A stretch of DNA of 64,000 bases from the NCBI RefSeq assembly GCF_040183065.1, contig NC_091122.1, positions 159,303,455 to 159,367,454 on the forward strand, read 5' to 3'. The translations under genes and the position numbers were made by a program. This document shows, in pieces, positions 54,321 through 64,000 of the stretch (its first letter is position 1; every line of letters starts with the position of its first letter). The stretch is from Periplaneta americana (taxonomy: Eukaryota > Arthropoda > Insecta > Blattodea > Blattidae). The notes under the pieces were generated by a model. The model saw only the letters and a program-made list of their open reading frames with translations, did no database searches and was not told the origin of the DNA.

Positions 54321-54475
54321 GGGCACATCAAGATCTCTCGCCAATAATATCACCATTTTACCACATTTTTGGAATGTGTCTCTCGTTACTGAGCAACATG
54401 TACTATGGTGTGAAGTTGGTAACAATGCCCAAGTTCGAACCGAAGTCCTTCGTCAAATTACTTGAGCATCATGAT
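54321..54475 (+). CDS. acyl-CoA synthetase gene 2, exon 4
   Basis: A 155-nt exon, acceptor tttgtttcag, donor gtaagt, phase 1 to 0. The joined codon GGG gives G-AHQDLSPIISPFYHIFGM. The motif is PFYHIFGM where gene 1 has PFYHIYGM, a Tyr-to-Phe change in the pocket helix. Continues through GVKLVTMPKFEPKSFVKLLE. Around 20 of 51 residues differ from gene 1, so this pocket-lining exon is the most divergent. Confidence 0.93.
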
Positions 54476-54879
54476 GTAAGTTTCATCTCTGAAGATAATT
54501 TTCAAACAGCCTGAATTCCGAAATGGATGAAAGTAGTTTTACGATAAGTTTTTCTGTGTGACCATTTTACTTCCCTCAATAAATTATCCCGTTTGTTCTC
54601 ACGAGCTTCCCAATCCATCATCACACGATACTGTATCAAATGCAAGATTATGTAACATCCATGGAAATTATGATACCAATTGAAGTCATATTTTTATGGT
54701 ATCAGTCCTAGCATTATCTGGTATTCCTGTTGTAGTTGGGAAAACCTCTATAATAAAAAAAAAGCAACCAGGACATCAGTCCAAGCATATAATTAGAATT
54801 AACGCTGCGTTCCGATTGCTATTTCTTATTCCAAGCAACCGGCTTTATAGAATTAGCGTTTTTACCAAAAAAATCCATA
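54476..54879. other. intron 4 of gene 2, unrecognised
   Basis: No features identified. Confidence 0.3.
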
Positions 54880-55210
54880 CGATGAAAGAGTAATGGAACA
54901 GAGAAAAATTATCTCCGGCGCCGGGATTTGAACCCGGGTTTTCAGCTCTACGTGCTGACGCTTTATCCACTAAGCCACACCGGATTCTACCCCGGCGTCG
55001 GAAGAATCGTCTCAGATTAAGCTCCAATTCTTGGGTTCTCTCTGGTGGCCGCCCTCTGCACTACGTCATAGATATCTATGAACCTAGGCCCGAAGTCCAC
55101 ACATGTGCTGAGGTGCACTCGTAATGAGTGACTAGTTGGCCGAGATCCGACGGAATAAGCGCCGTCTTAAATCACGAAGTGATTTACGCATATCATATAT
55201 ATTATTATAA
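54880..55210 (-). mobile_element. tRNA-derived SINE, same family as 51760
   Basis: Minus-strand head ccggtgtggcttagtggata, cagcacgtagagctgaaaac and cccgggttcaaatcccggcg. Body on + includes gaggtgcactcgtaatgagt, ccgagatccgac and gcgccgtcttaaatcac. Carries the uninterrupted form of the site into which the Harbinger-like element jumped in the other copy. Confidence 0.85.
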
Positions 55211-55451
55211 TGTACCGAAGTACATATGATATTTCCATGCAGATATTCTGCGTCATCATACGATGAAAGAGTAATGAAACGGAGAAAAATTCTCTCCGGC
55301 GCCGGGATTTGAACCCGTCAGCGTCAGCACGTAGAGCTGAAAACCCGGGTTCAAATCCCGGCGCCGAAGAGACTTTTTCTCCGTTCCATTACTCTTTCAT
55401 CGTATGATGACGCAGAATATCTGCATGGAAATATCATATGTACTTCGGTAC

Positions 55452-55452
<1 letters not shown>
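55211..55452. repeat. SINE inverted dimer: palindrome with 106-bp arms
   Basis: Arms 55211-55316 and 55347-55452 are inverted with only a few mismatches around a 30-base loop. Each arm contains half of a SINE head (gggttcaaatcccggcgccg) and the atgaaagagtaatg body. The loop still contains the tRNA-like D/anticodon segment, so the array is one SINE folded on part of itself. Confidence 0.93.

Positions 55453-55507
<55 letters not shown>
55449..55507. repeat. (AAT)n microsatellite
   Basis: Pure AAT/TAA run at the right end of the palindrome. Confidence 0.97.
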
Positions 55508-55508
<1 letters not shown>

Positions 55509-55813
55509 TCCATGTTTCACCTTCAGTACGTCACTTCTGCCATTCTCCTTCTAAAATTATTTCATTATCAGCATAATGGCTCAGGTTTTAATCGCCTTCC
55601 TGAAACAAAATAGTTATTAAAGAAATAATTCTAATTATCACCTCAAAAGAATGACACCTATACTGAATTGCACTATTACCTTCCTACAAACAGATAACAG
55701 TAGAATTCCTTAAAGACAGGGAATTTGAAGAAATCCGTATCATTGCGTCTAACGTCTATACACGAATAATAAAATTAGGATAACAGAATTAAGATCAATA
55801 AATACAATTTGTT

Positions 55814-56179
55814 TCCCGCGCCGTGACGTCGCGGTCTAAGGTATCCCGCCTAGGACTCGCGTTACGGAATCCGCGCTGGTTCGAGTCCTCATGGGGGAAG
55901 AAATTTTCTCATGAAATTTCTGTCCAGTGTCCAGTGTATGGGACCGGTGCCCACCCAGCATCGTGATGCACTTGGAGAGCTACGATAGGTAGCGAAAATC
56001 CGATTTCGCAAACCAGCTATAATGGCTGGGGGGGATCATCGTGCTAACCACACGATACCTCCATTCTGGTTGGATGATCGTCCACCTCTGCTTCGGCATG
56101 TGGACGTGAGGCCAGCAGCTGGCTGGTAGGTCTTGGCCCTGCAAAGGGCTGTAGCGCCATGGATTTACTTACTTTACTT
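55814..56179 (+). mobile_element. 366-bp tRNA-derived SINE with (TTAC)n tail and 14-bp TSD
   Basis: Head gccgtgacgtcgcggtctaa (A-box part) and gctggttcgagtcctcatgg (B box), a long body (catcgtgatgcacttggaga; gctggctggtaggtcttggc) and tail ttacttactttactt. Exact TSD aaatacaatttgtt at 55800-55813 and 56180-56193. A different family from the others in the window: longer body and a tetranucleotide tail instead of poly-A. Confidence 0.95.
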
Positions 56180-56471
56180 AAATACAATTTGTTGCATGAT
56201 TTAAGTATATCTAATGAACGGAATGAAATAAGCTATGAATAAAACTTAATCCCAGGGGGGTGAAACTGAGAAAGGAGTTTCCGGTAGCAAGACTATGCAA
56301 ACCGTTGTTTTGTTGCCTGCTCACCAGAAGCGGTAAACGTTTCAATGGAATTTTCTGATTGGATGCTAGCGGGAAACATAGTTGTATACGAGATATATGT
56401 CATACGCAACAGAGAGCCACATAGAACAATAAAATAAACGAGAACCTGATGACTATTTCATGAGTCGTTTG

Positions 56472-56790
56472 TACGAGGCGCGTCCATAAAGTAACTTTCC
56501 CACTCGTCCCACAGCTAGCAAACCATATATTGCGCGAAGCGACTGCGTATACGTGATAGAGTAATGTCCTGGCATGGCGCATGCGCTAGCGGAATTTCCC
56601 GAGTGCTCTCAGTAGCTTCGTTGCATTGGATGAAGATGGACGTTCCTATTCCAGCTCCCGCCGAGTGTGAAGTACGGTCAGTGATAAAGTTTTTGAATGC
56701 ACAGGGCATAGCGCCGATTGAAATTGATCGTCAGCTGTGTCAGGTCTATGGGCAAGCAGATGGTGCGTTGCTGCTGTAGACAATTTTCAG
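56472..56790 (+). pseudogene. mariner element 5' end with transposase N-terminus
   Basis: The left end acgaggcgcgtccataaagt is mariner-like and is followed, from ATG 56636, by MDVPIPAPAECEVRSVIKFL then NAQGIAPIEIDRQLCQVYGQ, the usual N-terminal helix-turn-helix of an insect mariner transposase. The frame stops shortly after and the rest is deleted or scrambled. Confidence 0.85.
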
Positions 56791-56869
56791 CAGGACGCCA
56801 AAATGTGCATGACGAGAGCACAGTGTGAGACCATCATCACAGACGACCTTGTGGAGCAACGCACCATCC

Positions 56870-57835
56870 GCTTGCTCATGACCAGGCTTCGAGACTTCGG
56901 ACCCAATAGAGCAGTTCAGTGGGAAATCCGCATAACGCCGTACTGAGTATAGTGGTAAAGCGTACAGTGGGTGGGGGTACTGTAGAATGAATGCCAACAA
57001 ATACGCAAAGGAAAACGCTCTGGATTTGTAGGTTCTGACGAATAATTTGGTTTTCATACAAACTGTGTCTGAAACTATTACGCGGTTAGAAAAGTCAGAG
57101 CAAGAGATGCCGGAAGCCCTTAAATTAATTTAGAAAATGATGCAGAGAATTAATGAGACATCAAGTACACCGGTTACTGAACGTGTAAAACAGAAGTGGA
57201 AATCAATTTTATATAAAAAAAATAACGGATATGGAACATTGTGTAACATAAACAGCAAATTAGTGGACATAGAGTCACCCGAGAATAAAGGGCTGTCTCT
57301 TAGAGACTGCAATGATGTTAGGTTTTTTCGTTTTGCTCCTATCACGTCATGCGACCTAGAGCGCAGCTTTCTACAGTACAAACTGTGCTTGGCAGATTAC
57401 CGAAAAAGATATACGTTTGAGACACTGAGAATGTATCTTGTAGTAGCTACATAGCAATTCGGTACTGTAACTGCACTTCCTAAAACCGACCAATAAGATA
57501 AATGAAAAAATTAAAATTGCTACATGCTTATTTCCACCATTAACACTGTGTATAATTAAACACAAATGCTTATAAAAGACAGGAGAATAAATGCTTTTCA
57601 CATTCTTTTGACATTGTCATTGTGTAATGTATATTTACTTTCCGAATGTACATATGTGTGTTTCCCCATACTACCGTACTCTACCCTAAATAGCAACGTT
57701 GTTACCTCAACATTTCTGTATCTACCTGCAGCGAGTCAACAACCTATAGTGCATGCACAGAAAACTTATTGTATCGGGTCCAAAGTCTCGAAGCCTGCTC
57801 ATGACGTTAGGCCCATAGACATTGTATATTGGGCA
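56870..57835 (+). mobile_element. hAT-like relic with partial inverted ends
   Basis: tcatgaccaggcttcgagac near 56877 recurs inverted near 57780-57806 (gggtccaaagtctcgaagcc). Between them lies a hAT C-terminal relic at 57057-57454. The outermost bases do not match, so the left end is probably lost. Confidence 0.55.
57057..57454 (+). pseudogene. hAT-like transposase C-terminal relic
   Basis: Reads SVSETITRLEKSEQEMPEAL, then after one stop VTERVKQKWKSILYKKNNGY, GTLCNINSKL and FFRFAPITSCDLERSFLQYK with LADYRKRYTFETLRMYLVV. APITSCD.ERSFS.YK..L...R..FT.E..RM is the hAT dimerisation signature of the DUF/ZNF-type hAT group, distinct from the GTF2IRD2-like copies. No catalytic region remains. Confidence 0.8.
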
Positions 57836-57948
57836 TAGAGAGTTTTCCATGACATTATGTACGTAACAAAATTATGGGCATGAAAATATCCCTGTTCTGT
57901 TTTATTCACAAAATAAAATCGTTTAATAAGACTTTGTCGTGTTTACAG

Positions 57949-58123
57949 GTAAACTTCATGTACGTAACACCACCCCTCTTACTGTTCATGGCCTCTTACT
58001 CAGGCGTAAAGCCAGAACATCTCCGATCTCTGAGGCACGTTCTCAGTGGTGCTGCCCCCTTGGGGAAACTCGACATTGAACGTTTCCTGGAGAAGGCGCC
58101 AAAATCACCTAACGTCGTTCAAG
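57949..58123 (+). CDS. acyl-CoA synthetase gene 2, exon 5 (last in window)
   Basis: A 175-nt exon, acceptor gtgtttacag, donor gtaatg, phase 0 to 1. The translation VNFMYVTPPLLLFMASYSGV... includes LSGAAPLGKLDIERFLEK. The phase-1 donor demands a following exon like gene 1's GYGLTET exon. I found none between 58124 and 64000, so gene 2 probably continues past the window, with an intron longer than the 1.9 kb seen in gene 1. An alternative is that gene 2 is truncated here. Confidence 0.93.
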
Positions 58124-58265
58124 GTAATGCCCACTTCTCATATTCTCTGTCTATTGTAAACCTTCCATTCGATTTAAGTGTTAACCCGGCATGCATACTA
58201 CCTAATAAACAAATAAGACAAGATTTTTGCAATTCATTTTTAATTTTCAGAGAAGTCTATATTGT
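58124..58265. other. start of intron 5 of gene 2
   Basis: Non-coding after the donor. The open frame running on past 58123 is read-through and not coding. Confidence 0.5.
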
Positions 58266-58581
58266 ATCTTAAAAGTATTTATTTCAGTCACTGACTTCAC
58301 AGCATATGTTTAAGGTGCTATACCTTTCCATTACATATTTAAAAGACGTATGAACGTTTTCGTTGGTCTACGCCAACATCATCAGATACGAAGTACATTT
58401 CAGCAATATCAGTGCTCTCTACATAATATATACAAATACAAAACATATTTAGTGGCATGCAAAATGAGACATATTAAAAAATCAACATTGCTGTGATACA
58501 CATTGACATTCTATATGACTGCCTTGATTGTCACTTAGGGCCTACTTAAAATACACGTATAGATTACAAAAAATATTGATT

Positions 58582-58624
<43 letters not shown>

Positions 58625-59502
58625 GCAAGTCTTCACATATGAGATAATAAAATGACATGATTAAAAAAGTGATAAAAATAATAAAATATAAAACTAAGAT
58701 AAAAAGTACCATACCACACTTTCATTACAATTACAGTATTGGATATTGACAATACATCGTCATGTAAGTTTCTTCCATTTAACATTTCATAGAAATTAAA
58801 TGTTAAATCCGTTAAAATTGGGTCATCAACTTATTGAATTCAATTACTTCCAGACTGGAGGAACAGCATTATCGACAAAATTAAATATACATCATTAATC
58901 AACATCAAACAACCCAACGTATAATACATTGGCATTTATAATAAAATCATATAAACTTGAAAAATATTCAAATAATTTCGTGACACAAACCATGATGCAA
59001 ACGTTTCTGAATGGTGGAATTATATATTATTGTGAAACAGAAATAGGAATATAATAAATGCAATTACTGTAATTCTGCAACTCTTCACATTCTTAGTTTT
59101 ATATTTTATTATTTTTATCACTTTTTAAATCATGTCATTTTATTATCTCATATGTGAAGACTTGCATTTATATATATATATATGTAAATCAATATTTTTT
59201 GTAATCTATACGTGTATTTTAAGTAGGCCCTAAGTGACAATCAAGGCAGTCATATAGAATGTCAATGTGTATCACAGCAATGTTGATTTTTTAATATGTC
59301 TCATTTTGCATGCCACTAAATATGTTTTGTATTTGTAGATATTATGTAGAGATTACTGATATTGCTGAAATGTACTTCGTATCTGATGATGTTGGCGTAG
59401 ACCAACGAAAACGTTCATACGTCTTTTAAATATGTAATGGAAAGGTATAGCACCTTAAACATATGCTGTGAAGTCAGTGACTGGAATAAATACTTTTAAG
59501 AT
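58266..59502. mobile_element. 1.24-kb inverted-repeat element with hammerhead-like motifs
   Basis: Arms 58266-58699 and 59091-59502 are inverted copies with high identity, differing mainly in the length of an internal (AT)n run. A ~390-base unrelated loop separates them. Each arm carries ctgatgatgttggcgtagac then caacgaaaacgttcatacg (minus at 58348-58390, plus at 59379-59421). Stems cgtat/atacg and gttgg/ccaac and the CTGATGA and GAAA blocks can be drawn as a hammerhead fold. No coding region found. Confidence 0.75.
58583..58621. repeat. (AT)n microsatellite
   Basis: Longer in the left arm than in the right arm (59169-59182) of the inverted repeat. Confidence 0.96.
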
Positions 59503-61018
59503 AAAATAAGATAAGGACAAAACACAGTAATTAAAGCAAAGGAAATAATAACTTAACATACACACTTAAAAATGGCGACTTTCCTAATCTTACGCGTCAA
59601 TGGAAAACCGTTACTGATCTAATTCGACAACGCCGAACATTTTATTTAACATAGCATGCCTTTTTATTATAAATCAATAGAAATAAATAGAAAGAAAGAC
59701 AAAGTCAGAAATAAGGCAGAGACGAACAGTATAGAAAGGTCAGAATTTGCGACAGTTGAGGATTTAGCAGAGATATTTGGTATGTGTAAAAAAAAGTGGG
59801 GTTGTGATCAAAAAGTGCAAGTAAAGTGAAACTGGAAAAGATCGAGAAGAATAGGGGAGAGAGAAAGTGTATAAGCAGATGTGTAAAATAAAATATAAGT
59901 ATTTATAGGAAGTGAGAATAGTGACAATGGATTAGGTGTAAGCAGAATAGTGTGAAAGTGAAAGTGAGCGCAAATAGGAATGAGTGAAAATAGTGAGAAA
60001 GGGTTTAGAGAAATGAACAAGTGTCAGAATAAAATTAGTACTAACATTTGAATGTTGGAACAGTAATTGAATAAAAGGTCAAAGAACAAATAGGCAAATA
60101 ATTCAATATGATAATTTATAGAGAAAAATTGAAATTGAGATTTTAGTGAATAGTAGTTAGAGGAAAAGGGGGGTGTGAAAGGAGTATGTAATATTAGATA
60201 TATTAGGATTAATGAAAAAATAGAGAATAGCAAATGAAATGTAGGGAAAGACTGAAGGGGAGATTGACCAAGTAATAAAAAAGGTACATAGCGTAATTGG
60301 GAGTATGTGTGTAGACGTGTACTGCAAATAATGTGTTATTGTAATAATATGTTAATGGTGGCACCGTATACAGAAATGTGAGGTACACCATTACATGTAA
60401 AGAAGTGCTGTGAAGAAATATATATCACATCATTATAAATCAATGACAATATCGTTATGATGCTCGGTTTTAAGACGTACCCTATAATTTCTACAACATT
60501 AAGCATTGCTTTTGGCACACCAATCGATTCATCTCGATGTCCTCTATCATCTTGATGCTCTTTCATCGATTTCGTCTTTACTTTTTGAGCGACAATCTTC
60601 CACATTTTGAAATTCTGTCGCCAAAATTTAATTTCACTTTACATGTCCATCATTTGCTTGTCACTGTACAGCAGTCTATTATTCCTTAAAGAACTCTTCG
60701 TTCCCTTTCAAATGACACCTCTATCATCGATATACGACCACCCAGTCTGAAGTTATAGTCGAAGCTAAAAGCGCTGCAATCGGCCTAATTTTGTTTTCCC
60801 TCGCTGCACTGTGATTACGTAACCAGCGGATGTAATTGTTATGTTATCTCGTGCATAATTATGTCTATACACGATAATATATACCACATAATTCTATATT
60901 GCATAATTTCTGAGATATAAGCGTTCACCATGGCGTGTCGAACAATGTCGCGTATCGTTTCCCATACCGGGGACCGAAGAATATAGACTACATATTCACG
61001 TCAAAAACAAGAAAACAA
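59503..61018. other. intron 5 of gene 2, unrecognised
   Basis: Purine-rich 59690-60290. A minus-strand frame near 60460-60605 (SMKEHQDDRGHRDESIGVPK then AMLNVVEIIGY) may be an old transposon coding scrap, but I cannot assign a family. Confidence 0.3.
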
Positions 61019-61264
61019 ATCGATGGCTGAGAACCAGACTGTTCTAAGTCCAACTTTTTATAAGAAAGATATCTGTGTTTCATTGTGTTCCAGTTCTTGT
61101 CTGCATATATGAATCGAACCAAATTGTAAATATTCCTCTCCATAAGGTTGCTATGAAGCTATTCCAAATTGTTTCATGAAGCTCTGAATGTCAGGAGCTT
61201 AAAATAGCTCTCCTGAAAAAAAATAGTAAAATGGACTTGGAACAGTCTGGTTCTGGGCCATCGA
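61019..61264. repeat. 246-bp fold-back repeat
   Basis: Arms near 61019-61055 and 61228-61264 are inverted (atcgatggc, gaaccagactgttc, aagtcca) with several mismatches. Likely a small MITE; no TSD determined. Confidence 0.7.
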
Positions 61265-63560
61265 ATTGTCAACATCTGCTTTGTTGAGGAAAATTATATT
61301 CGTCTCAATTCTGATATGATGGCTGAGATACAGGAGCATTACCATTATCTGAGAACATATTTGGGGAGCTAGATTCTTTACAGGATATCTTAGTTGGGAA
61401 CTTTGGTCAAAAATCCATTTTTACTCGTGAAAAAGACTGCCTTCAAAGATTTTTTGCTAAAAATACTTAATCGAGCTAATTTGTGATAATGGCCTTGGTT
61501 TCTTTCCTAGAATGAATCTGCTAGATTTAAAGGCAAAAGACATATCCGTCACTGGCTACAAATACTGTACATTACTTTTTCCTCTTTTACGATAACATAC
61601 TTAGGCCTATATGAACATAGTTTTGTTTTTTTAGTGTTTTCAAGGACAGATATAAAAACTGAAAACGATCGGAAATCAAAACTTTCAAAAACTGTACGTA
61701 GTCTTATCAAAACAAGACAATGCTTCTCATAAAGAACATATTTTGTAATCCATAACTTTAATAAATTAAATTATGAAAGTATTTCAATCCATGGTAAACC
61801 CTTACATTTCCTCTGGTAGGTGGTAGACTACTTGAATCTTCAGTATTAGTGGTACTCGGAAAAAAAATTTGAGAACTTCTGAACCAACAATTATATGTAC
61901 TCGTATAATATTCTGGTGAACATTGAAATTTTCACCAAATTTCCAAGATGCTCGCGGAAGTATTTTTCCACCATAGTTGATGCCACAAAATTGGTTTTCG
62001 GCATGTTGTCTGTGTAGGCAGAGATTTATTCTAAAGTGTTGAACACAGCTTGTTCATATTTAATATCTAGAAGTCAATTTATTCGAGAATGATACACATG
62101 AAATACAATATAATAAATTCTAGTAAAAAAATTAATACCTTTTCTTTTGATATCAAAAGCACGAAATTTTGATGAATTCGAAATCGGTTCTAACCAATAC
62201 TAGTGCGACTAGTGTTTTATTTAAAAGCATCTTAAACTGTAGAAATGTTTAACCATATAAATTGAAACTGGGCGAGAAATGGTCTATAAATACTGCCTAG
62301 AAATCTTTCTTAGGAATCGTTGGTTATTTAAAGCCTCCAAGTAACCCGCAACAGTGTAGGTATGTACGGAGTATAGCGCGGCGTACACTCTTCATGTCAA
62401 AACAAAATAAAGCTAGCCGGTTGGAAATGAGTGCTCCAATAGAAGAATATGGTAGGGAGCACTTCATTATATGAGAGAAGAAAACGTATTTTATCACAAA
62501 GGAAGATACATTTTCATTTTCAAAACACTTAAAATGTTTACAGTCACTCTTTGTAGACACATAAAGCAAGTAGACAATGTAAATAATGCTTTTACTGTGA
62601 TTTATGCTATTATTGTAATTTCCACCATTTACGAATTTATCTATTTATTTATAGATGAATACATACGTAGGCTGTGTCTGCAGTTACTATACGTGGATTG
62701 TGGCGTTGACAGTATTGTTGTGGTTTGTTTACATGTTAAGACAGCAAACACACAACACACGACGTGTACGGACGTCAGTCGTCTTTCGTTTTGTGTAAGT
62801 TAATGCACAAGATGAATGGGGCACCACAACAAACGGCACATTCTTATGTCCAAAGCTCGGAACTTGGGGACTTGTGTGTCGTGTGCATGAGTAAGGTTAC
62901 AGATACAACGTACACAAAGCTCACGCTGCAAGTGCTCAGGGACAGTCGTGTGTACTAAGAAAGTGGTCACATCGAATGGCAGGAAGACGGACGAGGAAAC
63001 TGTGTCATGTCGAAGCCAATGACATTCAGATAATTAATTAGAGATAAACGGTCTGTTTGAAAATAAGAAGATACGTATTATTCGAATGGGTATTGTATAC
63101 GTTTGAAAATATATTTCTTAAAATTTAGGTACAGATTTTCGTGGAGGAATTCTGAGGAGATACATTATTTTCTTCGAATGGAGAGTTTATATTTTGTAAC
63201 TTGTGTCAAACACAAACTAGAGATTGGAAACGGGCATTCATTGAAATACATTGCAGTCCCTTAAATCGGTGGAAAATTTGTCCATAGCCATGGATCAAGT
63301 CAAAGTGGAACCTTCCCTAGTAGTGACATAGAAATTGAAAACTATTTTCGAGACAAATTTAGGATACTTATCTTTCTCAGATACGAGATCAGCTAGCAAC
63401 TACTGAAAATCGAACAGGAAACAGTGACAGTGAAAACATGCAATGCTTTATTTCGGCCTAAGACTTAATAATACAATTACAAACCATTTACCAAATTTGA
63501 ATTTTTTTTTAAATTGAAGCTTTTAAAAAATAAATTTGTAAAATTATCCACGATATAATA
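61265..63560. other. non-coding or unrecognised DNA
   Basis: No exon resembling gene 1 exons 6-8 is present. A 60-codon frame near 62818-62958 (MNGAPQQTAHSYVQSSELGD then LCVVCMSKVTD) has two cysteines but no recognised domain. Confidence 0.35.
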
Positions 63561-63905
63561 TAATATTAACAAATGTATTTTTTTTTTTTTTTTACGTTTT
63601 ATTTCTGTCTACTACATTCTTGTTTTTATTGAATATCACTGGCTTCTGTCGAATTGTCAATTTATATTAAATGTGTATTTTTCTCTTTCTTCTTTATTCT
63701 TGCTCTTGTGTTGTATTTATTGGTTTGAATTAAGTTACTTACTGTATTTAGTAAAGTGTCCTTGTAAATTTTATGTTATATTATTGACTAAGACAACACC
63801 GTACACGAGCCTGGCTCTTACGGTAGTGGATAGAAACATTTTTGTTTTATAAATGTAATTTGTATTCAGTAGGTAGCTAGTTAAAATAAATAAAATAAAA
63901 CAATT
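63561..63905 (+). mobile_element. possible LINE 3' end
   Basis: Contains a poly-T run (63577-63592), then a T-rich region ending in acacgagcctggctcttacg with an inverted agc-ctggct core and aaataaaataaaac. The layout recalls the CR1-like 3' ends at 5700-5765 and 27780-27830, but no coding part is present. Confidence 0.35.
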
Positions 63906-64000
63906 AATTTTGCTCCCGTCACTTCATGTGACGTGGAAGTAAGTTTCTTTCGTTTCAAATCATGTTTAACTAACAGACGAAGAAGGTATGGGTTCGAAAA

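Noticed and set aside
58124..64000. Exons 6-8 of gene 2
   Set aside because: Looked for GYGLTET, TGD and PSGKILRR-like code on the plus strand; none found, so not annotated.

Overview
This window looks like nuclear DNA from an insect, most likely a cockroach and probably Periplaneta americana. That is an inference. It rests on AT-rich, intron-rich DNA, an insect 4-coumarate-CoA-ligase-like gene family, and a LINE whose 3' end reads GRPRRRWEDNIKMDLREVGY and runs into a (TAAG)n tail, which I associate with cockroach genome assemblies. No bacterial, phage or organellar genes are visible.

The only host genes I can support are two tandem, same-strand paralogues of a 4CL/luciferase-like acyl-CoA synthetase (ANL superfamily). 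Gene 1 shows seven coding exons between 2970 and 20358 and ends in a stop codon; its first exon lies upstream of the window. Gene 2 shows its first coding exon at 38645-38839 and four more to 58123; its last three exons lie beyond the window. The four exons present in both copies have identical lengths (208, 372, 155 and 175 nt) and identical intron phases (0, 1, 1, 0, 1), so this is a tandem duplication. Each product should activate a carboxylate to an acyl-adenylate and then to a CoA thioester. Gene 2 begins with an Arg/Leu/Ser-rich presequence that looks mitochondrial. Gene 1 ends without a peroxisomal SKL-type signal.

Introns and intergenic DNA are packed with transposable elements, several of them defined to the base by target-site duplications (TSDs). 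They include: (TAAG)-tailed APE-type LINE fragments (1938-2388, 3485-4297, 19150-19970, 25608-26228, 40378-41772); CR1/Jockey-like LINE 3' ends (5055-5815, 20930-21290, 24645-26530, 26620-27830); an R2-like restriction-endonuclease LINE (42600-43440); several tRNA-derived SINE families; hAT elements with 8-bp TSDs (27956-28862, 31219-32247, 36276-37292, 46075-47126); mariner relics and MITEs; Harbinger-like elements with TWA TSDs (23237-24065, 52225-53915); three Helitron-like units (47533-51043); and two inverted-repeat elements carrying hammerhead-like motifs that may be Penelope-like (36262-37628, 58266-59502). Microsatellites, mostly (AAT)n, occur throughout, often at transposon ends or at the same place in related elements.

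The most unusual structures are a back-to-back pair of near-perfect palindromes just after gene 1 exon 3 (7981-8101, arrangement A'-A-B-B'), the two hammerhead-bearing inverted repeats, a Harbinger-like insertion whose empty site is preserved in a paralogous SINE, and an exon 2 that is far more similar between the paralogues than the other exons are.
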